NCBI GenBank assembly: GCA_040505895.1
Contig: JBEVXU010000019.1
Location: forward strand, 136,953 to 200,952
Length of the DNA stretch: 64,000 nt
Direction: 5' to 3'
Origin: Vondammii sp040505895
GTDB taxonomy: Bacteria; Pseudomonadota; Gammaproteobacteria; Chromatiales; Chromatiaceae
The notes under the pieces are model-generated. The model worked only from the letters and a program-made list of their open reading frames with translations, ran no database searches and was not told the origin of the DNA. A program made the translations under genes and the position numbers. Shown piece after piece: positions 51,710 to 59,060 of the stretch; position 1 is the first letter of the stretch, and every line of letters begins with the position of its first letter.

Positions 51710-53050
51710 TTAGAGTTCCAGCATCTTCTCAAGATAGTGAATATTGGCTCCGCCGGCGGCAAATGCGCCGTCCCGCATGATCCGTTCCTGCAGAGGAATA
51801 TTGCTCTTGATTCCCTCGATGACCATCTCATCAAGTGCTGTACGCATACGCGCTATGGCGGACGCACGGGTCTCACCATGAGCGATCAACTTACCGATCA
51901 TTGAGTCGTAGTAAGGGGGGACTCTGTAGCCATGGTAGATATGGGTATCCACACGGATACCGGGGCCACCGGGGATATGCAGGTGGGTGATGTCACCGGG
52001 GCTGGGCATGAAATTATCGGGGTCTTCAGCGTTGATCCGGCACTCGATGGCATGGCCGTTGATGCTGATATCTTCCTGTTTGTAGGATAGCCTTTCGCCG
52101 GAGGCGATGAGCAACTGCTCCTTGACGATATCAACACCTGTGATCATCTCGGTTACCGGATGTTCCACCTGGACGCGGGTGTTCATTTCGATAAAGTAGA
52201 ATTCGCCATTCTCATATAGGAACTCGAAGGTACCGGCACCGCGGTAGCCGATTTGACGGCAAGCCTCGGCACAGCGCTCACCGATGCGTTGGCGCATCTC
52301 TTCGGTAATGCCGGGTGCTGGTGCTTCTTCCACCACCTTCTGGTGGCGTCGCTGCATGGAGCAGTCGCGTTCACACAGATGGATAGCATCACCATGGGTA
52401 TCGGCAAGTACCTGGAATTCGACATGGCGCGGATTCTCCAGGAACTTCTCCATGTAGACGACATCGTTGCCGAAGGCGGCGGCGGCTTCACTCTTGGTCA
52501 GGGAGATGGCATTGAGAAGGTGCGCTTCGGAGTGCACCACCCGCATGCCGCGGCCACCGCCACCACCGGAGGCCTTGATGATGACCGGGTAGCCGATTTT
52601 ACGGGCCATCTCCAGCGTGTTTTTGTTGTCATCAGTAATCGGACCGTCTGAGCCGGGAACACAGGGTACGCCCGCGCTCTTCATCGCCTCGATAGCGGTG
52701 ATCTTATCGCCCATGGTGCGGATGGTCTCCGGCCTGGGGCCGATAAAGATGAATCCGCTCTCCTCCACCCGCTCAGCAAAGTCGGCATTCTCAGACAGAA
52801 AACCGTAGCCGGGATGGATGGCGTTGGCGTCGGTCACCTCTGCAGCGCTTATCAAGGTTGGAATCTGCAGATAGCTTTCAGAGGAGGGTGGAGGGCCGAT
52901 ACAGACGGTCTCATCCGCCAAGCGGACATGCTTCAGGTCCCGGTCGGCCTCGGAGTGAACTGCCACGCTCTTGATGCCCAGCTCTTTGCAGGCACGCAGG
53001 ATACGCAGTGCGATCTCGCCGCGATTGGCGATGACAATTTTTTCAATCAT
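51710..53050 (-). CDS. accC: Biotin carboxylase subunit of acetyl-CoA carboxylase
   Basis: A 446-residue ATP-grasp enzyme that carboxylates biotin on AccB. MIEKIVIANRGEIALRI at the start, the glycine-rich ATP loop IKASGGGGGRGMRVV, the catalytic EHPVTEMITG region and the FYFIEMNTRVQVE segment are diagnostic. It lies 11 bases after accB; the two form an operon. Confidence 0.97.
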   Translation of the reverse strand: MIEKIVIANRGEIALRILRACKELGIKSVAVHSEADRDLKHVRLADETVCIGPPPSSESYLQIPTLISAAEVTDANAIHPGYGFLSENADFAERVEESGFIFIGPRPETIRTMGDKITAIEAMKSAGVPCVPGSDGPITDDNKNTLEMARKIGYPVIIKASGGGGGRGMRVVHSEAHLLNAISLTKSEAAAAFGNDVVYMEKFLENPRHVEFQVLADTHGDAIHLCERDCSMQRRHQKVVEEAPAPGITEEMRQRIGERCAEACRQIGYRGAGTFEFLYENGEFYFIEMNTRVQVEHPVTEMITGVDIVKEQLLIASGERLSYKQEDISINGHAIECRINAEDPDNFMPSPGDITHLHIPGGPGIRVDTHIYHGYRVPPYYDSMIGKLIAHGETRASAIARMRTALDEMVIEGIKSNIPLQERIMRDGAFAAGGANIHYLEKMLEL

Positions 53051-53061
53051 ATGCTACTGCC

Positions 53062-53505
53062 TTATTCGATGATGAACATCGGCTCGTTGTACTCAACGGG
53101 CTGACCGTTCTCCACCAGGATCTTCTTAACCACACCGCTCTTGTCACTCTCTATCTGATTGAGGATCTTCATCGCTTCGATGATACAGAGGGTGTCCCCG
53201 GCGCTGACACTCTGGCCTTCGGTGATAAACGGTTTGGCGCCGGGAGTGGCAGCGGCGTAGTAGGTGCCGACCATAGGGGATTTGATCTGATGGCCACTGA
53301 TTACCTCTGCAGCTTCCTCTGCGGGAGCGGCTGCAGCTGGAGCGGGTGCTGCAGCGGCAACGGGTGCAGGTGCAGCGTATGCGACAGGGACTGCGGGGCT
53401 GTTGCGGCTGATGCGTACGGACTCTTCGCCTTCGTGAATCTCAATTTCGGCGATGTCAGATTCTTCAACCAGTTCGATCAGTTTTTTTACTTTTCTGATG
53501 TCCAT
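53062..53505 (-). CDS. accB: Biotin carboxyl carrier protein
   Basis: A 147-residue carrier. The biotinyl lysine is K113 in IIEAMKILNQ, following an Ala/Pro-rich linker (about 38-64) and the N-terminal helix MDIRKVKKLIELVEES. It is the acceptor for AccC and donor to the carboxyltransferase. The usual upstream gene aroQ is present only as a fragment. Confidence 0.96.
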   Translation of the reverse strand: MDIRKVKKLIELVEESDIAEIEIHEGEESVRISRNSPAVPVAYAAPAPVAAAAPAPAAAAPAEEAAEVISGHQIKSPMVGTYYAAATPGAKPFITEGQSVSAGDTLCIIEAMKILNQIESDKSGVVKKILVENGQPVEYNEPMFIIE

Positions 53506-53534
53506 GATGTCTCTTCTCTGGAAAATTTGTATGT

Positions 53535-53660
53535 TTAGGTACTTCGTTGGGTGTCAATGCGGGCCACTGCGGCTTCCAGGGTGTCATGGCCATAGACCTC
53601 GGGCTCACGGTTGCCCAGCAGGTTTAAATTGGGGCCGTTCATGACCAGGATAGTTGACAT
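53535..53660 (-). pseudogene. aroQ: 3-dehydroquinate dehydratase (type II), N-terminal fragment
   Basis: A 41-codon ORF. It begins MSTILVMNGPNLNLLGNREP and continues EVYGHDTLEAA, the start of type II dehydroquinase including the catalytic-loop PNLNLLGxREPE(V/I)YG. After residue 34 it loses family similarity and stops at a TAA 29 bases before accB. The rest of the about 145-residue enzyme, including the active-site His and the lid Arg, is missing. aroQ-accB-accC is a common order, so this is a decayed ancestral gene; a short functional peptide is unlikely. Confidence 0.85.
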
Positions 53661-53860
53661 TTATTACTGTTCCGATGGGTTTTACAGTGCGTGATAAGAG
53701 TCAGTGGCTTATCTGGGCAATTTTCGCTCAATAGGGCGAGCTTGTCCAGATTTTAGACCATTTCCCTTCAAGATCGCGACAGTTTATCTGCCAAACCGTG
53801 GTAAATACCGTTATTTGAGGTGGGATTAAATGGAAAAAAACAGCTAGGGACGGATGTCCA

Positions 53861-54376
53861 CTACAGCAGAGGAAGCAATTTCTGTTGGAGGGTATCCTCG
53901 GAGATCATGCCCGCCTGTACATAACGGGTATTGCCATCACGGTCGTAGATGGCGGTAAATGGCAGGGAGTTGAAGCTGTTGCCCATCTGCTCGGCCAGCT
54001 CCATCGCCTTGATGTCACCGAGCAGGACTGGAAAGTTGATGCCGTAGACTTCGGAAAATTCCACCACCATCTGCGGATTGTCGACGGCGATGCCGATAAA
54101 TTGCACGCCCTTGGCGGCATACTTATCCTGGGTTTCGATGAACAGCGGCATCTCACGGCGACAGGGTGGGCACCAAGTGGCCCAGAAGTTGATGACCAGC
54201 AGTTTATTCTGCCACTCGCGGCTGTTGCGTTTGACGCCCTCAAGATCGACAAAACTGAACTGGGGCAGGCTTTTTGCCCCGGGGCCGTTGTACGCCGCTT
54301 CGCTGACGCCGTCACAACCGGTGAGATTGAGGACGGCTATTAGCAGCAGGGCCGCAAGAGCGGAGACGGACTTCAT
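53861..54376 (-). CDS. TlpA/ResA-like thiol-disulfide lipoprotein
   Basis: A 171-residue thioredoxin-fold lipoprotein. The lipobox is LTGC with C21 as the modified residue; the active site is WCPPC (C69, C72) in INFWATWCPPCRRE. It is expected to be membrane-anchored, facing the periplasm, in a reductive pathway such as cytochrome c maturation. Its start overlaps the dsbD end by four bases, so DsbD may reduce it. Confidence 0.88.
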   Translation of the reverse strand: MKSVSALAALLLIAVLNLTGCDGVSEAAYNGPGAKSLPQFSFVDLEGVKRNSREWQNKLLVINFWATWCPPCRREMPLFIETQDKYAAKGVQFIGIAVDNPQMVVEFSEVYGINFPVLLGDIKAMELAEQMGNSFNSLPFTAIYDRDGNTRYVQAGMISEDTLQQKLLPLL

Positions 54377-56691
54377 TTTACCGTGCTCCTGACATGATCG
54401 GCAAAGTCCCCTGCAGCCATAAAGCCCACTACCCGGCGATTCTTTCGCTCCACACCATCACTGCCGTAGAACATGATGCTTGGTGGTCCGGGCAGGCCGA
54501 AGTGGCCATGAATCAGGGCCTGGTCGACCTCATCATTGGCGGTCACATCCGCCTGTAGCAGCACAAAGTTGCTGAGAGCGGTGATTACCTCCGGATCGGA
54601 GAATGTGTAGCGCTCCATCTCTTTGCAGGAGACACACCAGTCGGCATAAAAGTCGAGCATCACCGGTTTGCCGACTTTGCCGGCAGCGGTGACTTCGCGC
54701 TGTAGATCGTCGACACTCTTGATGCGTTTGAACTGGAGGTGGGTGGCCTCACCTCCACTTCCGGCGAAGGCACCGATGCCGCGAAGGGGTTGAACGGTAT
54801 CTTTGCCGCCGGCGGCAGCACCCACCAGCATCAGGCTGCCGTAAACCAGCATCACCATACCCAATCCCTTCCACAGGCGATCCCATCCAGAGGCTTCAAC
54901 CGCCAGTGACTGCATGGCACCCATATAAATCGCACTGGCAATCAGCAGTACGCCCCATAGCACCATGGCAACTGCGGGTGGAATGATACGTTCCAGCATG
55001 ATGATAGCGACAGCCAACATCCCGACACCAAATACCGCCTTAACCGTGTCCATCCAGGCTCCCGCCCGGGGTAACAGCTTACCGGCGGAAGTGCCGATGG
55101 CGATCAGCGGTGCCCCCATACCCATGGAGAGCGCAAATAGAGCAAGGCCGCCAAGCATTGCATCACCGGTCTGGCCGATAAAGATCAATGCACCGGCCAG
55201 AGGTGGGGCAACACAGGGGCCGACGATAAGAGCTGAGAGCAGACCCATAACGGCGACACCGGTGAGACTGCCTCCCTTCTGGCGGTTACTGGTATTGCTC
55301 AGTCGACTCTGCCAACTACTTGGCAGTTGCAACTCGTAGAAACCAAACATAGAGAGAGCTAGTAGGACAAAGACAACGGCAAAGGAGCTGAGAATCCACG
55401 GGTCCTGGAATGCCGCCTGCAGGTTTTGCCCGAATAGTCCCGCCAATACGCCGGCACCGGTGTAGGTGAGAGACATGGCAAGCACGTAGACCAAAGAGAG
55501 AGTAAATGCTTTGCTCGTAGTGATACTGGTGCCGTGACCGGCAATGATTCCCGAGAGGATGGGAATCATCGGGAAGATACAAGGGGTGAGGGAGAGTAAC
55601 AGGCCAAAACCGAAGAAGGTGATTACAATCAGCCAAGTGTTACCACCAGCCAGAGTATTGGTTATCTCGTCCAGCTCCGAAATCTGAGTCTCTTCAACTG
55701 CAGTGGCTGGTGCTTCTGGTGTCGTTACTCTCTCTGCCGCAGAGGTGGCAGAGGTTGCCGCAACAGCCGTCATCGGCGGTAAGGTCAGCTTAACCTCAGG
55801 TCGTTGCGGTGGATAGCATACCCCGGCCTCGGCACAGCCTTGGTAGACTGCCCTCAGGGTGATCTCCATGGCCTCACCGGGGCTACGTTTAAGCGGTAGC
55901 AGCAGATCGATCTGGTGATGGTAGACCGCCAGATCACCGGTTGTGCCATCTGGCCGCAGAGCGTTCTTTTTGATCTCGGCTTCCGGTAGTTGGTATTCGC
56001 CGAGGGCGATGCCGTTACCCATGACGGCAAGCTTAATCTTATCTTGATAGAGATAGGTGCCGTCGGCGATCTGCCATAGTAGCCGCAGCTGATCGGGAGC
56101 CGCCACCTCTGCGGTGAAACGGAATGCCTCGTTCACCGGCAGAATGACTACCTCCTCTTCATCCTCGGGATCGATGCTCTCGCCAAAGTTGCTCAGTGCT
56201 GAGAGGGCGCTCTCCGATGCCTGTTGTGTCGGGGCCGCCGGCAAGGAGATACTCGCCTTTTTACGTTGGGGTGGGTAACAGAGACCTGCATCGGCACAGC
56301 CCTGGAATTTGGCGGTTAGGTCAAGGGCGTCAGCTGCTCCCGTCTGGCGGGTGATCGGGATGCGAATCGAAACCTTGCCACGGAGAATCGCTACATCACC
56401 AAAATTTTCATCATGTTTTATTTTGCCCGGGGGGATCTCCGCCTCACCAAGTGTGATCCCATCACTCTCTGATGTGAATTTGAACTTGCTCCTGTAGAGA
56501 TAGTAACCCTTGACAATAGCCCACTCGGCGACAACCGCATCGGCCCCATCCGCTTTGGCCGAGAACTTGAAGGCGACATCCGGACGCAGAAACTCCTCAT
56601 CTGACTGGGCCGCTGTGATGCCGGTGCTCAGTAGCAGAAACAGTGAGAGAAAGAGCAGGGTGAGCTTGCTTGGTTTTATTCTTCTGTGCAT
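54373..56691 (-). CDS. dsbD: Thiol:disulfide interchange protein DsbD with duplicated N-terminal domain
   Basis: A 772-residue electron transporter. After the signal peptide there are two nDsbD-like domains: the first with CADAGLCYPPQR (C132, C138), the second with CAEAGVCYPPQR (C286, C292). The central eight-helix domain has TPCIFPMIP and GPCVAPPLAG with its Cys pair. The C-terminal thioredoxin-like domain has DWCVSCKEMERY. It carries electrons from thioredoxin to the periplasm. E. coli DsbD has a single alpha domain, so the duplication is unusual. It overlaps cutA by 16 bases and the TlpA-like gene by 4. Confidence 0.94.
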   Translation of the reverse strand: MHRRIKPSKLTLLFLSLFLLLSTGITAAQSDEEFLRPDVAFKFSAKADGADAVVAEWAIVKGYYLYRSKFKFTSESDGITLGEAEIPPGKIKHDENFGDVAILRGKVSIRIPITRQTGAADALDLTAKFQGCADAGLCYPPQRKKASISLPAAPTQQASESALSALSNFGESIDPEDEEEVVILPVNEAFRFTAEVAAPDQLRLLWQIADGTYLYQDKIKLAVMGNGIALGEYQLPEAEIKKNALRPDGTTGDLAVYHHQIDLLLPLKRSPGEAMEITLRAVYQGCAEAGVCYPPQRPEVKLTLPPMTAVAATSATSAAERVTTPEAPATAVEETQISELDEITNTLAGGNTWLIVITFFGFGLLLSLTPCIFPMIPILSGIIAGHGTSITTSKAFTLSLVYVLAMSLTYTGAGVLAGLFGQNLQAAFQDPWILSSFAVVFVLLALSMFGFYELQLPSSWQSRLSNTSNRQKGGSLTGVAVMGLLSALIVGPCVAPPLAGALIFIGQTGDAMLGGLALFALSMGMGAPLIAIGTSAGKLLPRAGAWMDTVKAVFGVGMLAVAIIMLERIIPPAVAMVLWGVLLIASAIYMGAMQSLAVEASGWDRLWKGLGMVMLVYGSLMLVGAAAGGKDTVQPLRGIGAFAGSGGEATHLQFKRIKSVDDLQREVTAAGKVGKPVMLDFYADWCVSCKEMERYTFSDPEVITALSNFVLLQADVTANDEVDQALIHGHFGLPGPPSIMFYGSDGVERKNRRVVGFMAAGDFADHVRSTVK

Positions 56692-56999
56692 TGGTTGACC
56701 CAGTTGAGATAGCCCGGAAGGCCGCGTTCTACAGTGACCGCAACAATCTCTGGAAGTTCATAGGGGTGGAGTGTTTGAATCCTCCGCTCCAGTTCCGGAT
56801 AGCGTGGCCGTGTCGTCTTAATCAGTAGTTGCAACTCTTCCGCTGTTTCACAAGCGCCCTGCCAGTGGTAGACCGAGGTAACCGGTGTGCTGATTGTGAC
56901 ACAGGCGGCAAGCCTCTCGTCGATCAACCGGCCGGCAATTGTCGTGGCTGTTTCGCGATCAGGGCAGGTGCAGTAGACCAAAAGAGCTTCAGCAGTCAT
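56676..56999 (-). CDS. cutA: Divalent-cation tolerance protein CutA1
   Basis: A 107-residue CutA1 protein of usual length. LVYCTCPDRETATTIAGRLI, LAACVTI and the C-terminal ELPEIVAVTVERGLPGYLNW are conserved. It forms a trimer and is linked to copper tolerance in E. coli, where cutA also lies next to dsbD. The ATG at 56999 gives the family N-terminus; the frame is open to 57107 without similarity. Confidence 0.93.
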   Translation of the reverse strand: MTAEALLVYCTCPDRETATTIAGRLIDERLAACVTISTPVTSVYHWQGACETAEELQLLIKTTRPRYPELERRIQTLHPYELPEIVAVTVERGLPGYLNWVNQCTEE

Positions 57000-57380
57000 C
57001 GGCAGAAAGATACAGGATCGTTTTGTCCGGTGCAAAAGATGGAATCCAGAGGTGCTGTAGGGGTTTATATGAATTAATGGGTGGTCTGTTAAATCTGTTT
57101 CCGGCAATTTTGGATAGAGCGACTCAGGGCGTAAAAACGAACCGTTTTCGGCAGAATGGTTTACGAAATGACAGTCAACCTATTGGTGGCCATCGGTTTT
57201 TCAATCTATGTGGTATGCCGGCAACCGCCAGTATTTATCCATGGTAGAAACGTAGTATTGAAATGTTTCGCCCTATTTCCTGGTCTTATATGCCAGAAAA
57301 GCGCTTTGTTCAGGCGTACAGCATTAGATTTGAGTGACACGTGAGATACCCATGGCGTGTGACAGAGGAGTGGACAAGTT
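57000..57380. other. Intergenic region between cutA and the ECF sigma gene
   Basis: Divergent promoter region of about 380 bases. I see no gene, repeat or strong hairpin. A sigma operon promoter is expected close to 57381, but no consensus element stands out. Confidence 0.5.
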
Positions 57381-57926
57381 ATGGCTGATAAATCCATCTA
57401 TATCGATCTATTGGCGAGGAGTGCCATGCGTGATCAAAAAGCTTTTACGCAGCTGTATGAAGAAACTTCTTCGAAACTGTTTGGCTTGCTGGTACGTATA
57501 TTAAAGCAAGAGGAGCTGGCGCAGGATTGTTTGCAGCAGGCCTATGTGAAAATCTGGAACAATGCCGGCGATTATCGGGAAGGAGTGGCGGCGCCAATGA
57601 CATGGATGAGCACTATTGCCAGATATTGCGCGTATGACCAGCTACGCAAGATGCGGCGTGAGGCCAATCAGGATGACTTTGGCAATCAAGCTGAGCCTGT
57701 GGATGAGCATACAGATGTTTTTTCCGACGTTAATGCAGGTCAGATGTCAGGGCAGCTCATGGACTGTGTTGAGCAACTTAATGAAAACCAACATAGGTGC
57801 ATCATGATGGGATTTTATCAAGGTCTATCCTATCCGGAAATTGCCGGTCGTATGGATACACCGGTGGGAACAATCAAGACCTGGATACATCGTGGAATGG
57901 CCAACTTGCGGGAGTGTCTGCAATGA
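57381..57926 (+). CDS. ECF-type RNA polymerase sigma factor
   Basis: A 181-residue sigma-70-family factor of the ECF class. Region 2 covers about 15-85 (AFTQLYEETSSKLFGLLVRI, then DCLQQAYVKIWNN and MTWMSTIARYCAYDQLR), and region 4 about 120-178 (LNENQHRCIMMGFYQGLSYPE, then PVGTIKTWIHRGMANL). The next gene overlaps by four bases and encodes its anti-sigma factor. It resembles the SigK/RpoE-like group; its regulon is unknown. Confidence 0.9.
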   Translation: MADKSIYIDLLARSAMRDQKAFTQLYEETSSKLFGLLVRILKQEELAQDCLQQAYVKIWNNAGDYREGVAAPMTWMSTIARYCAYDQLRKMRREANQDDFGNQAEPVDEHTDVFSDVNAGQMSGQLMDCVEQLNENQHRCIMMGFYQGLSYPEIAGRMDTPVGTIKTWIHRGMANLRECLQ

Positions 57927-58627
57927 GCAGTAGTGAAATACAACAGCAAGAGTGGCATCAGTTGGCTGAGGCCTATGCGCTTGGTGTGCTGGATGACAAC
58001 GAGCATAAAAAGGCTGAAGACCTAATGCGTATTGAACCAGCATTTTCTAAGTTGGTGTATATTCAGCTGGAGCAATTTCAGCCTATGGTTGATGCGATTT
58101 CTGAGTTAAATCCACCTGCTTCGGTGTGGCAGGGGGTGCAGCAGGAACTGAATATCGGCGATAGTGCGGCAAAGTCAACGCTAGTGCCGTCGATATGGCA
58201 AAGCCTAAATTTCTGGCGCGGTTTTGGTGTGTCGGCCAGTTTAATGGCAATGGCTTTAGCTATGACCCTTACATTGAATACGCCATCCGGTTCGTCCGGA
58301 ATGGTCTATGTCGTGCAGGGTAATAGCCAGACAGAATGGATAATGCGTGCTGCAGCCAACAAACAAAATACCATAGCTATTGAGGCGGTCAATGTGCGCA
58401 ATATGGCAGATGGCGAATATTGCCATTTGTGGGCCAAAACAGCGGATGGCAAGACCTACTCGCTGAGTAAGCTACCAGCGCATGGAACGATTGATATTGG
58501 CCTGACTGATGGAAAGAAGATGTTATCTCACGACACCGAACTGCTTATTACCATTGAGAATATAAACAAGAAAAATAGCAAACCCTCCGGTCGAGTAGTA
58601 TCCCGAGGTAACTGGGTGGCTATCTAA
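57923..58627 (+). CDS. Anti-sigma factor, RskA type
   Basis: A 234-residue membrane protein. The cytoplasmic N-terminus (EWHQLAEAYALGVLDDNEHK) is an anti-sigma helix set like RskA/ChrR-type factors; one membrane segment (GFGVSASLMAMALAMTLTL) follows, and a periplasmic RskA C-terminal domain with NVRNMADGEYCHLWAKTADG and GTIDIGLTDGK. It starts at an ATG overlapping the sigma stop (ATGA). It probably holds the sigma factor at the membrane until a periplasmic signal. Confidence 0.88.
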   Translation: MSSSEIQQQEWHQLAEAYALGVLDDNEHKKAEDLMRIEPAFSKLVYIQLEQFQPMVDAISELNPPASVWQGVQQELNIGDSAAKSTLVPSIWQSLNFWRGFGVSASLMAMALAMTLTLNTPSGSSGMVYVVQGNSQTEWIMRAAANKQNTIAIEAVNVRNMADGEYCHLWAKTADGKTYSLSKLPAHGTIDIGLTDGKKMLSHDTELLITIENINKKNSKPSGRVVSRGNWVAI

Positions 58628-59060
58628 AATGTAAAAATCTGGACGTGAACAGACAGATTTCGAAGTCTAGTCTTGACGTCATCTCACAATCACAATGTCT
58701 CAAACTGGTCAGAAGCGAACTCTGAATAGAGAATGTAGCAATATCAGGTCTTGCTATTTGCCTTTCGTGTAGCAAAACACAAGACTTGACCCCATTGCTC
58801 GCATTGGTGCTCGTGCCGAACATGAGGGACAAGGCGAAAATCCCATCAGCGCCGACATGACGGCAAAGGGCTATTGCCGCGAACTGTTCAATAAATAACC
58901 TATCCTCTCAGCCAGGCAAACGACAAAGGCCTGCCCCCTTTTTCTGCTTCAAACTGCCCAAAGTCGTTTATGGACGCTGGTTGACACATGCGGAGCACGG
59001 GATTTATTGTAGATATCCTGAAGTAAATTCCGCTGCCACTCTCCATAAGCGAGCCTCTCC
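58628..59060. other. Intergenic region with a possible gene remnant
   Basis: No complete gene. Bases 58794-58898 (+) read 34 codons from IARIGARAEHEGQGENPISA to GYCRELFNK and a TAA, without a start, which looks like the 3' end of a lost gene; I do not recognise the family. A CAAGACTTGACCCC motif precedes it. Confidence 0.4.
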
